Shown here: positions 54,835 to 64,000 of the stretch, one piece after another
How positions within the stretch are numbered: position 1 is the first letter of the stretch
Layout: each line of letters begins with the position of its first letter
NCBI RefSeq assembly: GCF_017948675.1
Contig: NZ_JAGFBU010000004.1
Span: forward strand, 310,001 to 374,000
DNA length: 64,000 bases
Direction of reading: 5' to 3'
From: Flavobacterium flabelliforme
GTDB lineage: Bacteria; Bacteroidota; Bacteroidia; Flavobacteriales; Flavobacteriaceae
The notes under the pieces: generated by a model
The model's input: only the letters and a program-made list of their open reading frames with translations
Databases searched by the model: none
Told to the model about the DNA's origin: nothing
Translations under genes and position numbers: made by a program

Positions 54835-54944
54835 TAAATTTCTTTAATTAATTTATCAATTATTTATTGGACTAATTTTAAATATTAGGTCTATCGGTGA
54901 TAGCCTTAAATGTATTGAATTGGATTTATAAAATTGAATTTTAA

Positions 54945-55934
54945 TTATTTTTTAATGTATTTTTTTACTTTTTGATTTATTTTTCCAAAAATAGAATTTC
55001 CTTCTTCGTCTTTCATTTCAATTTCAATTTGATCTCCAAAACGCATAAATGGAGTAATAGCTTTTCCCTCTTTTATAATTTCTAAGCATCTTACTTCGGC
55101 TAAACAACTAGAACCATTTATACTTCCTTCATTGGCCACAGTTCCCGAGCCAATTACAGTTCCCGCCATTAAGGAACGAGTTTTTGCAGCATGCGCAATT
55201 AATTGACCGAAATCAAATGTCATGTCAATTCCTGCATTTGGAGAACCAATACATTTTCCGTTTAATGTAGAATATAGAGGTAAATGTAACTTTCCTTTTG
55301 TCCAAAAATCTCCAAGTTCATCAGGCGTAACTACTACAGGAGCAAATGATGTCCATGGTTTAGATTGATAAAATCCAAATTGCTTTGAGAGTTCATTTGG
55401 AATTAAATTTCTTAAAGAGACATCATTAATAATTGTAATCAATTTGATGTGACTTAATGCTTTTTCTGCAGTAGTTCCAGCTGGAACATCGTTGGTAATA
55501 ACTGCTATTTCTGATTCAAAATCAATTCCCCAATCTTCATTCTCAATCTCTATGTCATCATTTGCTCCAATAAAAGCATCAGACGCACCCATGTACATTA
55601 ACGGATCTTTCCAGAATGATTCGGGCAAATCGGCATTTCTAGCTTTACGAACCAATTCTACATGTGTTACATAAGCGCTTCCATCTGCCCAATGATAGGC
55701 TCTAGGAATTGGTGCTAGTATCCTTACACAAGAAAAATCAAAACTATTATTTATTTTGCCAGCGTTTAAATTTTCATAAACTGTTTTTAATTTGCACTCT
55801 GTTTCGTTCCAATTATCAATTGCAGCTTGCATTGTCACTGCAATTTCAATTACTTTTACTGCTTTTGTCAATTCTTTATTTACAACTACTAATTGTCCGT
55901 CTCTAGTGTTATTATCGATTGAAGCTAATTTCAT
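54945..55934 (-). CDS. Fumarylacetoacetate hydrolase family protein
   Basis: A 329 aa protein. Metal-binding segments DIEIENEDWGIDFESEIAVI (Glu/Asp) and the C-terminal SLMAGTVIGSGTVANEGS follow the FAH fold layout, with Lys in QSKPWTSF. This group includes fumarylacetoacetase, acylpyruvases and 2-keto-3-deoxy sugar hydrolases; the DDE metal triad is present. No tyrosine-degradation neighbours are seen, so the substrate is open. Confidence 0.87.
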   Translation of the reverse strand: MKLASIDNNTRDGQLVVVNKELTKAVKVIEIAVTMQAAIDNWNETECKLKTVYENLNAGKINNSFDFSCVRILAPIPRAYHWADGSAYVTHVELVRKARNADLPESFWKDPLMYMGASDAFIGANDDIEIENEDWGIDFESEIAVITNDVPAGTTAEKALSHIKLITIINDVSLRNLIPNELSKQFGFYQSKPWTSFAPVVVTPDELGDFWTKGKLHLPLYSTLNGKCIGSPNAGIDMTFDFGQLIAHAAKTRSLMAGTVIGSGTVANEGSINGSSCLAEVRCLEIIKEGKAITPFMRFGDQIEIEMKDEEGNSIFGKINQKVKKYIKK

Positions 55935-56230
55935 GTCCTTTTATTATTTTATAAATAAGTTTTAAAAAATCGGAATTGTAATTAAGATTCCATTAAAGGA
56001 AATCTAAATATATTCTAACGAAAATACAATAAAAAAGAAATTTATTAAAATCATAATGGTAAAAAAAGTAATCTTTATAATATGTTTTTTACAATATTAT
56101 TTTTTAAATAAATAATATGTTGTTGTTTTATAAATTTTTATGATGACAAATTAACCTATTGATTTAAATCAAGATGATATCATAAAATATAAAAAATGAA
56201 ATTTATACTTGGATGCTATCTAATAGAATT

Positions 56231-56917
56231 TTACAGAGAAGCTTCTTTTTTTTGATTTCTTTTTTTTCTATCGATTAACAAAATAGCCCAAGTACCAACT
56301 AAAACTATTAAGATAATTATTTTGGTTGTATTCATTTCTGGAAAGAAATTATTTAATGAATGAAAAGCCGATACTGCAAGAAAAGATTGTGTGCTATCTG
56401 CTACTTTTCCAATTCCCCAAGAGGCTAGAACTAATATCCCAAAAAATAATATATTGCCACTAGTCATCTCGAAATTTAGGTGCCAAATAAACCACAAAAT
56501 GGCAACAATTATAATATTTAATAGTTTTGGTAATGATCTTAACTCGTGTTGCAGGAATCCTCTCCAACCGATTTCTTCTAAAAGACCGTATATTAAAATG
56601 GCAAAAATAGGAATAATTGAAAAAGTTCCTTTTGTAAAATATTCTACTGTCAATATCAAAATAATTGGAAAAATCCAGTATAAAATAAAAGGAATAATAA
56701 GGTTTTTATAATTCCCTTTCAGAGTTAATTTTGGTTTTATTTTAAAAATTGAAAAAGCAACAATAGCACCAATGGCTGGACCAACAGCCTGTAAAATTAC
56801 TTTTATAAATTCACTATTAACGTTGTCTAATATTGTCGTTTTATTAGATAAATAACGCAAACCTATGGCGATTGTATAGAAAGTGATAATAGCGAAATAG
56901 TTAATTTTGGTTTTCAT
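56231..56917 (-). CDS. CPBP family intramembrane metalloprotease
   Basis: A 228 aa protein with about seven TM segments. Motifs ALLEEIGWRGFLQ-like (YGLLEEIGWRGFLQHEL) and WFIWHLNF, FHSLNN provide the EExxxR, FxxxH and HxxxN residues of CAAX/CPBP proteases. Complete active site. It lies upstream of a Crp-like regulator, on the same strand, and could be unlinked to it. Confidence 0.88.
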   Translation of the reverse strand: MKTKINYFAIITFYTIAIGLRYLSNKTTILDNVNSEFIKVILQAVGPAIGAIVAFSIFKIKPKLTLKGNYKNLIIPFILYWIFPIILILTVEYFTKGTFSIIPIFAILIYGLLEEIGWRGFLQHELRSLPKLLNIIIVAILWFIWHLNFEMTSGNILFFGILVLASWGIGKVADSTQSFLAVSAFHSLNNFFPEMNTTKIIILIVLVGTWAILLIDRKKRNQKKEASL

Positions 56918-56994
56918 AAGTTAAATTTTAATTACATTTCAAAATTAAAAATTCCATTTTTCTAAAAAATTGACTTTGGGTAAGAAATTAAAAA

Positions 56995-57576
56995 TTAAGA
57001 TAATTTTTTTCTAATTCTACTTAAACTTTCTGCGGTTACTCCAAGATAGGAAGCGATTATCTTTAAAGAAGTTCGCTGAAAAATTTCTGGACGCTCTTTA
57101 ATTAATTTTAAATAGCGTTCTGATGGTGAAAGGGTGAGTAGATTTATTTGTTCTGATTGCTTCCTAATGAACATCGCATCGGATATTGCCTTTCCAATAA
57201 ACAATCCTTTCGTCGATTTTAAATACAAAGAATTTAAATCTTGGTGGCTTATAGACCAAATTAAGGAATCTTCTAAAGCTTCTGTTTTGATTATTGTTGG
57301 TGATTGCAATAAAAAGGATAAATATTCACTAAAAATCTGATTCTCATAATATAAATTAATGCAAACCTCTTTATAGTCTGCAAGTACAAAATGCGCTACA
57401 GAACCTGAAATAAGAATATTTATATGTTTTTCAGTTTTATTAAAGTGTTTGATAATTTCGTTTTTCGAAAACTGACGTGGCTGAACATATTTAGAAAATT
57501 CAGTCCATAAACTTAAATTTGCAGGATAAAACGGGTCAAATATTTCTTTTATTCTCTCTGCTGTTGGTTGCTCCAT
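56995..57576 (-). CDS. Crp/Fnr family transcriptional regulator
   Basis: A 193 aa regulator: N-terminal cyclic-nucleotide-binding-type domain (NILISGSVAHFVLADYKE) and C-terminal HTH (SLKIIASYLGVTAESLSRIRK). No cysteines for an Fe-S cluster, so it is not FNR in the strict sense. Effector unknown. Flanked by the CPBP protease and the chromate transporter, both on the same strand. Confidence 0.9.
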   Translation of the reverse strand: MEQPTAERIKEIFDPFYPANLSLWTEFSKYVQPRQFSKNEIIKHFNKTEKHINILISGSVAHFVLADYKEVCINLYYENQIFSEYLSFLLQSPTIIKTEALEDSLIWSISHQDLNSLYLKSTKGLFIGKAISDAMFIRKQSEQINLLTLSPSERYLKLIKERPEIFQRTSLKIIASYLGVTAESLSRIRKKLS

Positions 57577-57666
57577 AAAATTTAGTTGTAGGAATTATCA
57601 GTTTATTGTTTTCAAAAATAGCGCAATTATAACTTTTAAAATATTTTTTTTAAAGTTTTAAACTAT

Positions 57667-58797
57667 TTATAAAAAAGTCAAAAGAAAACCGATCAAAGAA
57701 CCTCCTAAAACTATAAAAGCACTATTTATATTTCTATAATTAAATGTTATTATTATACTTATTAAAGCAATCAATATTGTTCGCCAGTCTACTATTGTTT
57801 CTTTTCCCATTTCTAAACAAATAGCAATGATAATTGCTATTGAAGCTACATTTACAGCATCCAAAAAGACGGAAAATAATTTAGAATTTCTCATTTTCTT
57901 CACTATTGGATTTAAAAGAGCTACAAAAACGAATGAGGGTAAAAATATTGCAAAAGTGGAAATTAACGCACCAGAGAAGCCTTTAATTTGATAACCAATA
58001 AAAGTAACCGATGAAAATACTGGACCAGGTGTAAACTGTCCCACAGCAATTGCATCAATCAATTGAGTTCGTGATAAAATTCCTGTAGCTACCAATTCTG
58101 CATCTAGAAAAGCAAAAAGGACATAACCACTTCCGTATAAAATCGCACCTATTTTAATAAAAATCAGGAATAAATTTAAATTAGTAATCGGAGTTAAATG
58201 AGTTGTTGAAAATTCAAAGAAGCTTATTGGTAAAATAGCATTTACACTATTATTTTTATTATTTTGTAATTGATAAATGACCAATGCTACGATTCCAGCA
58301 CCAAACATTAAAATTATTTCATTGTATTGTAATAATGAAAAAAACAATACAAATCCTCCAATAATAGTTAATTGAATCGTCTTTAAGGATTTTTTTGCCA
58401 ATGGAAAAATAGCCGAAAGGATAATGGCTATAATAGCAGGTTTTATTCCATATAAAAAAGGTTTTATTTCAGGTAACTGTCCATATTCTTTGTACAACAC
58501 TGCAAAAAGCAAAGTAATAATGACCGCAGGAAATATAAAACAAAATCCGGCAACAAGTAATCCTTTCCAACCTGCTCTTTCATGTCCGATATGTATCGCC
58601 ATTTCAGTGCTATTTGGCCCCGGAATTAAGTTTGTCGCCCCAATTAAGTCAAGAAAATGCTGTTCGCTTAACCACTTTTTTTTAACAACTACTTCATTTT
58701 GCATCATGGCAATATGTGCTGCGGGACCTCCAAAACCAATAATACCAATTTTTAAAAATAATTTCGCTAGTTCTTTCAAATTATTCTGCTCGTTCAT
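57667..58797 (-). CDS. chrA: Chromate transporter, two-domain (ChrA)
   Basis: A 376 aa membrane protein with two homologous halves. First half: FGGPAAHIAMM and NLIPGPNSTEMAIHIG; second half: GAILYGSGYVLFAFLDAELV and GQFTPGPVFSSVTFIGYQ. The duplicated PGP motif and about ten TM segments identify the long-chain CHR type, which exports chromate. It is near a Crp-type regulator gene but without a Cr-responsive regulator (ChrB). Confidence 0.92.
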   Translation of the reverse strand: MNEQNNLKELAKLFLKIGIIGFGGPAAHIAMMQNEVVVKKKWLSEQHFLDLIGATNLIPGPNSTEMAIHIGHERAGWKGLLVAGFCFIFPAVIITLLFAVLYKEYGQLPEIKPFLYGIKPAIIAIILSAIFPLAKKSLKTIQLTIIGGFVLFFSLLQYNEIILMFGAGIVALVIYQLQNNKNNSVNAILPISFFEFSTTHLTPITNLNLFLIFIKIGAILYGSGYVLFAFLDAELVATGILSRTQLIDAIAVGQFTPGPVFSSVTFIGYQIKGFSGALISTFAIFLPSFVFVALLNPIVKKMRNSKLFSVFLDAVNVASIAIIIAICLEMGKETIVDWRTILIALISIIITFNYRNINSAFIVLGGSLIGFLLTFL

Positions 58798-59201
58798 TTA
58801 TTTTTTTATATGAAATATTGTTTGGAGAATGTTCTTATTTTCAAAATTAAAATTACATTAAAATCATAATTGAACTCTAACAGGAATAATTATTTGTTTT
58901 TACTGTAATCACTTTTTTTAAAGTAGCCTTAAATAGAAGTTTTTATTTTTAAGCGATATTTTAAATTTTTATTGTCACATTTCTTTATTGTTATAAATGC
59001 TTTTCGACCATCTATTTTTTAACCAAAAATACATTTTCTACAATTGATGTTTATTACTTTCTGATTTGGGTAAAACGTCATAAGAATTCCAAAAGCTAGT
59101 ACTTTTAAAAGTCTATATTTTGAGGTTTTTTTGCATTAAAAGTCATCTGAAATTATAATTTTTATCAGGAATTTTTCATTTTCAGCTTTAATATTTATTT
59201 T
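58798..59201. other. Intergenic region without recognised feature
   Basis: 404 nt upstream of chrA and downstream of the 195 aa membrane gene. No frame reads convincingly as protein on either strand. The chrA promoter must lie in the first 100 nt, but I could not place a consensus pair. Confidence 0.4.
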
Positions 59202-59789
59202 TTAGTTTGGACCAATTTTTTCGACAATTTCAATTTGCCCCTTGTGATTTCCTTTCCTGAAAAGGAGTAGCGCTAATCCTATTGTAAACATAAAACAACT
59301 TACTAACATTAAATTACCATTTTTTAATAAGAAAAAAGAAATGCCAACAAGTGGCGCACCTACAATAACCATTAGTGAGCTAATTGTGTTTGTTTTAATA
59401 AAATTTAAAGCATGAGTTGCTAGTCCTATGAAAAGTAAAGAAGGTCCAATTATAATAAAAGGATATAAAATTAAAGGAGTATTGCTTATATGTTGTTTTA
59501 ACTCATTTCTTGCAGTATCGTTGTCTCCAAAACTCCATAAAATAAAATCAATTGTACAAAGTCCAATATGCGCTATAACTCCTAAAGATGTAAAAAAAGA
59601 AGCTACTTTACTAATATTATTTCTAGGAAAAATAGAATTAAAAGATAGTAAAAATACAGCTCCAACTAGATTAAACCAATGTGCCCAGTCAACGTATTTT
59701 TGTGTATTTAAAGAGATTTGCGAGAAAAAAATGTAGCTCGAAAGGAAAAAGAATAAACCAATTAAACATTGTATTTTCACTTTGCACAT
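59202..59789 (-). CDS. Unknown integral membrane protein
   Basis: A 195 aa protein with about six TM segments (for example CLIGLFFFLSSYIFF and LLFIGLATHALNF). No recognised family. No charged motif that would suggest transport or catalysis. It ends near a Lys/Gln-rich tail. Monocistronic, about 236 nt from the HxlR gene. Confidence 0.7.
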   Translation of the reverse strand: MCKVKIQCLIGLFFFLSSYIFFSQISLNTQKYVDWAHWFNLVGAVFLLSFNSIFPRNNISKVASFFTSLGVIAHIGLCTIDFILWSFGDNDTARNELKQHISNTPLILYPFIIIGPSLLFIGLATHALNFIKTNTISSLMVIVGAPLVGISFFLLKNGNLMLVSCFMFTIGLALLLFRKGNHKGQIEIVEKIGPN

Positions 59790-60024
59790 AAATTTAATTT
59801 TTGAATTTAATTATTCCTTATTTGTGTTTAATTTTCATTTTAAGATTAAACTTCACATAAATTAGTAAGGTTTTTAGCTTTTGGGTAATTTTTATCCTAC
59901 TATTTACTACAAAAACGAAGATAGGAATAAAAACTTTAATTTCATTAAATCCTCAATCTCGACAAAAAGGTTTCAAGGGTTTAGCAAATTATTTTTTACC
60001 ATTCCAATTTTATTGTTTCAACAA

Positions 60025-60435
60025 TTATTCTGTTTTATCGTAATTCGCTCTTGCTTCTTTGAATTCGTTGACGGAATTTGCAATCCAAAACCAAAGCGGA
60101 GTAACCTGAACCAATAAGCCACGTCCTAGAGAATTCAATTCATATTCAACTCTTGGCGGAACTTCTGGATAAACAGTTCTTGAAATTAATCCATCGCGTT
60201 CGAGTTCACGAAGCGATTTTGTCAACATCTTTTGACTTATTCCATTAATATGTTTTTGCAAATTAGAAAATCGCATTCGCCCATCTATGCCTAAAGCGTG
60301 TATAATGTAAAGTGACCATTTGTTTCCAACATGATTTAATATAGCACTCTTAATATCATCAGTATCTTTATTCAAAACTTTACAAATAGAACCCCAAGCA
60401 ATTTCTATTTCATCAGCAGTCATTTGATTATTCAT
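60025..60435 (-). CDS. HxlR family transcriptional regulator
   Basis: A 136 aa winged-HTH regulator: NHVGNKWSLYIIHAL, then MRFSNLQKHINGISQKMLTK and LRELERDGLISRTVYPEVPP with EYELNSLGRGLL, all standard HxlR signatures. It has no conserved N-terminal Cys like YodB. Divergently transcribed from the NmrA-like reductase 326 nt away, which is the usual target relation in this family. Confidence 0.93.
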   Translation of the reverse strand: MNNQMTADEIEIAWGSICKVLNKDTDDIKSAILNHVGNKWSLYIIHALGIDGRMRFSNLQKHINGISQKMLTKSLRELERDGLISRTVYPEVPPRVEYELNSLGRGLLVQVTPLWFWIANSVNEFKEARANYDKTE

Positions 60436-60612
60436 CTGTTTTATGAATTACTTTTCGCAATAATTTTATCTCTGGTATAAAGGTAACTTAATATAGCTTA
60501 AATGTTATTTTCTGGAATTTTATTACAGATATTTATAATTGTAAGTTTTAAATATAAAGTATGGCTGTTAATTAATATCTAAACTTTTTAATTTTTAGAT
60601 TGGTATTCAAAA

Positions 60613-60632
60613 TACTAACCTATTGGTTACTA
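60613..60632. promoter_or_regulatory. Imperfect palindrome, candidate HxlR operator
   Basis: TACTAACCTATTGGTTACTA agrees with its own reverse complement at 16 of 20 positions. It lies between the divergent HxlR and NmrA-like genes, 129 nt before the reductase start. HxlR/YodB proteins bind dyads of the TACT-AGTA kind, so this is a plausible operator. Confidence 0.4.
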
Positions 60633-60760
60633 ACACACGTTTCGGTGCCTTATTGTCTTAACATCTTGTTTTTGATACCTTTGAAGTTGAGGAATTTTAT
60701 TTGTAAAGTATAAAGTTTGCAAAAAAATAATGTATTCCAACTAATAAATTTTATAAAGAG

Positions 60761-61696
60761 ATGGAAAATAAATCAGTTTTAATTTTGGGAGCTGGTGAAC
60801 TAGGTTTACCTGTAATCCGTAATATGGCAAAAAAAGCAAAAAATTATAATACAAGCATTACTGTGCTGCTTCGACAATCAACTATTGATACAGAACAGGT
60901 TGAAAAGAAAAAAGATGTTGACGAATTGAAAGCGATGGAGGTAACATTGCTAGCTGCAGATCTTACAGCCCCTTCATCAGAATTAGTATCTATTTTTAAA
61001 AATTACGATGCTATTGTTTCCTGTACAGGATACGCAACCGGTGCGGGTGGATTTCAGATAAAATTAGCCAATGCTGTATTGGAAGCTGGAGTAAAACGCT
61101 ATTTTCCGTGGCAATTTGGCGTTGATTTTGAAATTATCGGACGTGGAAGTGCCCAAGACTTATTTGATGAACAGTTAGATGTTAGGGAAATTCTTAGAGC
61201 GCAAACGGGTACAAAATGGGTTGTTATTTCAACAGGATTGTTTACCAGTTATTTGTTTCAACCGTTTTTTGGCGTGGTAGATGTCGATAAAAAAGTCGTG
61301 AATGCACTAGGAAGTTTAGATACTGCAGTAACGGTTACCACTCCGGATGATATCGGAATGTTAACTGCTGAAATATTTTTTGAAAAACCAGAAATCGAAA
61401 ATAGTATTGTTTACATCGCTGGTGATACCATTACTTACGGACAATTAGGCGATGTTATAGAGTCGTTGTCAGGACAAAAATTTGAGCGTACTGTTTCTGA
61501 TTTAGATGAATTAGCAAAAGATTTAAAAAATGACCCAACAAATTTTGTATACAAGTACCGATCTATTTTTGGAGAGGGAAGAGGTGTGTCTTGGGATTAC
61601 AACACTAGTTTTAATGCTAAAAAAGGAATTAGAACGACTTCTGCTAAGGAATGGGCAGAAAAGAATATCGATTGGAGCGAAAGTATTAAAATTTAA
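60761..61696 (+). CDS. NmrA-like / aromatic alcohol reductase-type NAD(P)-binding protein
   Basis: A 311 aa protein of the atypical SDR/isoflavone reductase group. N-terminal SVLILGAGELGLPVIRNMA supplies the nucleotide-binding GxGxxG; VSCTGYATGAGG and KRYFPWQFGVDFE follow. Such proteins reduce aromatic or quinone-type compounds or sense NAD(P). Under control of the divergent HxlR gene by context. It has its own terminator. Confidence 0.85.
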   Translation: MENKSVLILGAGELGLPVIRNMAKKAKNYNTSITVLLRQSTIDTEQVEKKKDVDELKAMEVTLLAADLTAPSSELVSIFKNYDAIVSCTGYATGAGGFQIKLANAVLEAGVKRYFPWQFGVDFEIIGRGSAQDLFDEQLDVREILRAQTGTKWVVISTGLFTSYLFQPFFGVVDVDKKVVNALGSLDTAVTVTTPDDIGMLTAEIFFEKPEIENSIVYIAGDTITYGQLGDVIESLSGQKFERTVSDLDELAKDLKNDPTNFVYKYRSIFGEGRGVSWDYNTSFNAKKGIRTTSAKEWAEKNIDWSESIKI

Positions 61697-61716
61697 TTCT
61701 CATTGATTTTATTTCA

Positions 61717-61751
61717 AAAAGCTGAATTACATTTATGTTATTTCAGCTTTT
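61717..61751 (+). terminator. Terminator of the NmrA-like gene
   Basis: AAAAGCTGAA pairs with TTCAGCTTTT around a 15-nt loop, followed by T-rich sequence; 20 nt past the stop. Confidence 0.8.
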
Positions 61752-62328
61752 ATTCTTCAAAAAAACATCTATAAAAATATTGATGTTTTCATAATTGAGC
61801 ACTAATATACATGCAAGCTTTAAGTCTGAAAATCAAATCTATTGACTTTAAGTCCATATTGTTTTAGTTTTAGTAATTTTATTTTCGTTGATTTTGAAAC
61901 TCTTGAGTTATTTTTTATAATATTAATTTGATTACTCGTAAGTTCAGAATTAAAATTACTACTGAGTAAAACAGTATAATCGGAATCAATTTATATGAAA
62001 TATTATTAATAATTAATTTCAAAATAATAAAACAACCGCTATACAAAACGAATATTGAAAAATTTTTTAATTTTTATTTAATAGAAAATCACGATTTATT
62101 AATTTATACGAATAATTAATTTTGAATTGATTATATGCATTTTTAATATATTCTATTAGTATTATATTCGTGATTTTCTAGTTAAATTGCAACCAATAGT
62201 TTTCGGCTTGGCGATGTGATGAAAATAGAAGTTCAAAACTTCATCTTTATACCGAAGTTCAATTGAAAAACTGAACTTGAATTTAACACAAAATCCGCCA
62301 TATCAACATACGCAGGGTGGTGGCAGTA
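61752..62328. other. Noncoding region upstream of the OmpA gene end
   Basis: 577 nt with no supported frame. Near 62230-62280 there is a stem (AAGTTCA and TGAACTT with GAAGTTC variants) and a segment with TCCGCC...GGTGGTGGC that looks repeat-like, but no second copy is in the window. Confidence 0.4.
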
Positions 62329-63339
62329 CTATATTTTAACAATTTCAACTCTTCTGTTTTTTGCTTTGCTTTCTTCTGTGTCATTCGCTATTAAAGGCTT
62401 TTGTGCACCATAACCAATACTTTTTAGCCTTTTGGTATCAATTTTTAATGCTACCAATTTTTTAAATACTGTATTTGCTCGGTCAGTGGATAGGATTTTG
62501 TTGTGGCTGGCATCGCCCGTATTATCGGTATGTCCTTCAATTGAAACTTTGAGATTTATATCGTTTTGCATTACTTTCGCAATTTCGGATACTGCCGTGT
62601 TTCCATCATCTTTTAAGGTAGCTTTGTCGGTGTCAAAATTAATATACAATATTGCTTTTCCTGTTTTGTCTAATTGCTTTTTAATTTCATCGGCTTTTAG
62701 AATCGAAATAGTCTGTTTAAATCCTTCTTCTTGGATAACAGTAAAAAATATTTCATTGTCTCTATCGTGAATACTTAATTCAAACCAAATGTTTCCACTT
62801 GGAACCTTAAGTAAGAATTGTATGTTTTTTCGTGAAAGGTCATTGTTTAAATCTTCAAAAGAAGCTGGGTTTTCTTTGCTAATCAAATCCTGGGCTTTCT
62901 TATTATATACTCCTTCATAAATTTGAATACCTCCCAATTTTTTAATAGCATTCTCATAACTTTTTATTACAAATGACTTTTCATACTCATTTTTATTGTC
63001 CTCTTTTTTTAAAATCTTACTAAAAAAATATTTCCCACCTATTTTGGTTACTAAGCTATCATTAAAACAGAAATATTTTTCTTCATAATTTTTACTCTTT
63101 TCATTATTGTATACATAACCTTCGGGTGAAGACAAATACGGAAAAGTGCCTATTTCTTGTTTAGATACAGGGATTTTGTTGATGTCGAAAGTTGTAATTA
63201 CTTCTGTGTTTTCGAATCTTATTGTCTTTTTCGAGGTTGCTTCTGTTTGTTGCTCTTGGGAGTTCTCTTTGTTTTCCTTTTGGTTGCAGGCATTAAATAA
63301 AAACATTAGAGATATTGATAGAATTAAAGATATTTTCAT
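62329..63339 (-). CDS. OmpA-family lipoprotein
   Basis: A 336 aa protein with a lipobox (LMFLFNACN). The C-terminal 110 residues are an OmpA/MotB peptidoglycan-binding domain: LYINFDTDKATLKDDG, VSIEGHTDNTGDASHN and STDRANTVFKKL followed by KNRRVEIVKI. The middle region (60-215) is unassigned. It anchors the outer membrane to peptidoglycan. Monocistronic. Confidence 0.9.
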   Translation of the reverse strand: MKISLILSISLMFLFNACNQKENKENSQEQQTEATSKKTIRFENTEVITTFDINKIPVSKQEIGTFPYLSSPEGYVYNNEKSKNYEEKYFCFNDSLVTKIGGKYFFSKILKKEDNKNEYEKSFVIKSYENAIKKLGGIQIYEGVYNKKAQDLISKENPASFEDLNNDLSRKNIQFLLKVPSGNIWFELSIHDRDNEIFFTVIQEEGFKQTISILKADEIKKQLDKTGKAILYINFDTDKATLKDDGNTAVSEIAKVMQNDINLKVSIEGHTDNTGDASHNKILSTDRANTVFKKLVALKIDTKRLKSIGYGAQKPLIANDTEESKAKNRRVEIVKI

Positions 63340-63624
63340 TTCTTATGACTTATTTATTGAGCCGTAAATTTATCATAATCATCTTTGATGTGTGTTAACT
63401 GATGATTAAGCTTCCATTTAATTGTGGATTTAAGAACTTAATGCAACAGTTGGTCTTTTTGGTTAAAAATTAAAAGTACTAATGTGCCTTTAAATTTTGA
63501 TCTTATTTATTTTGAGTTCTAAGATATAGGCTGGCGTTTTAAACCAAGCATTTTTATTTTATTAAGCCTTATCTGTATTTTTTAGTTGTTCTTCTGCAAT
63601 GTTATTAAAGTCTTTTTTCTAGAG

Positions 63625-64000
63625 AGAATAGCATCTAATTAGCCTATTTCTATTTTAATTAGTTTCTCTTTCCCATGCTGAATAAGGGTTAGCAAAATAA
63701 ATGTACATTCCTGTATTCTGGTTTAACAATTTGTGATTAGCTATGTCTTTTTCATTATCGTAAGTCATTGTTTTGGATGTTCTGTATTTGATGAAAATGA
63801 TATATTTAAATCTTGTTTTTCTTTGTACTATCTTATCTATTGCACTTTTGTCAACAAGACCAACAATTTGTTCATGTTACCAATTACTTAGTTGTTTTCT
63901 ATCTTCTATATTTTGTCTCATTTCAATATTAACAGCCTCTTTAATTCTCTATCTTTTACAACCAAATCTCTTTTAATTTCTTCTTTAACGATGGTTCTAG
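63625..64000 (-). pseudogene. IS30-family transposase remnant, running off the window
   Basis: The minus strand contains, with stops and frame changes, QIVGLVDKSAIDKIVQRK, TMTYDNEKDIANHKLLNQ and YIYFANPYSAWERETN. The order matches the catalytic core of IS30 transposases (around TSDNGKEF and FAxPYxSWERG). The TSDN Asp and the WER Glu-type residues are retained as DN and WER. Broken, so inactive. The remaining part lies beyond the window. Confidence 0.75.

Noticed and set aside
62200..62330. Integron attC-like site before the OmpA gene end
   Set aside because: The TCCGCC...GGTGGTGGC segment lacks clear GTTRRRY/RYYYAAC cores, and there is no second copy in the window.

Overview
The window looks like a chromosomal segment of a Flavobacterium-like member of the Flavobacteriaceae (Bacteroidota). 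The evidence is the AT-rich base composition, A-rich leaders in place of Shine-Dalgarno sites, matches to the Bacteroidota promoter TTTG-N(17-23)-TAnnTTTG, and many typical flavobacterial families (DUF547, FAS1 lipoprotein, arsenosugar-type glycosyltransferase, TPR-AraC regulators). No rRNA and no CRISPR array is present. One tRNA (Tyr) is present.

Layout. (1) 1-13.7 kb is an almost entirely minus-strand housekeeping/accessory block: a truncated GH113-like glycosidase, three membrane or polyprenol-type glycosyltransferases, a YwqK-like protein, two DUF547 proteins, a polyferredoxin/FAD-oxidoreductase pair, a FAS1 lipoprotein with a beta-barrel partner, and a fatty acid hydroxylase/glycosyltransferase/rhodanese group. 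(2) 13.7-26.5 kb holds stress and redox genes (two pirins, DsbA-like protein, amidohydrolase, two SDRs, FMN reductase, catalase, AraC regulator, TMEM175-like channel). Decayed genes lie between them (IS21 IstB, an MFS transporter, one unknown). (3) 26.5-45.3 kb is an accessory island. It opens with a decayed ISL3-type transposase and structured repeats, and it ends with an integrase relic, a full tyrosine recombinase and tRNA-Tyr. A 125-bp direct repeat (28265-28389 and 43488-43612) brackets its cargo. (4) 45.5-64 kb returns to core-like genes: a TlpA-type reductase interrupted by an in-frame TGA, a two-component system, a S41 protease, FAH-family hydrolase, CPBP protease, Crp regulator, chromate transporter, HxlR/NmrA pair and OmpA lipoprotein. 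It ends in an IS30 relic.

The cargo of region 3 is the most interesting part. It encodes two neighbouring ribosomal-peptide systems. On the minus strand, four very short genes that conventional gene calling would miss encode 45-49 aa peptides with double-glycine leaders, arranged as two dissimilar pairs (33432-33731 and 35321-35628). They sit upstream of a C39-peptidase ABC exporter, an HlyD adaptor and an unknown HExxH-containing exported protein. Both pairs are preceded by a near-identical 44-nt promoter/operator block and by tandem stem-loop units whose stems covary around a constant AGCT loop core. On the plus strand, a TPR/AraC regulator precedes a GTG-started 59 aa precursor ending its leader in Asn-Gly-Gly, a S8 lipoprotein protease, and a split lantibiotic dehydratase (738 aa glutamylation half and 284 aa elimination half). 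There is no LanC cyclase, and the precursor core has no cysteine. The sequence therefore predicts a dehydrated, non-lanthionine peptide, perhaps exported by the neighbouring C39 transporter. All functional statements for this island are inference from sequence.
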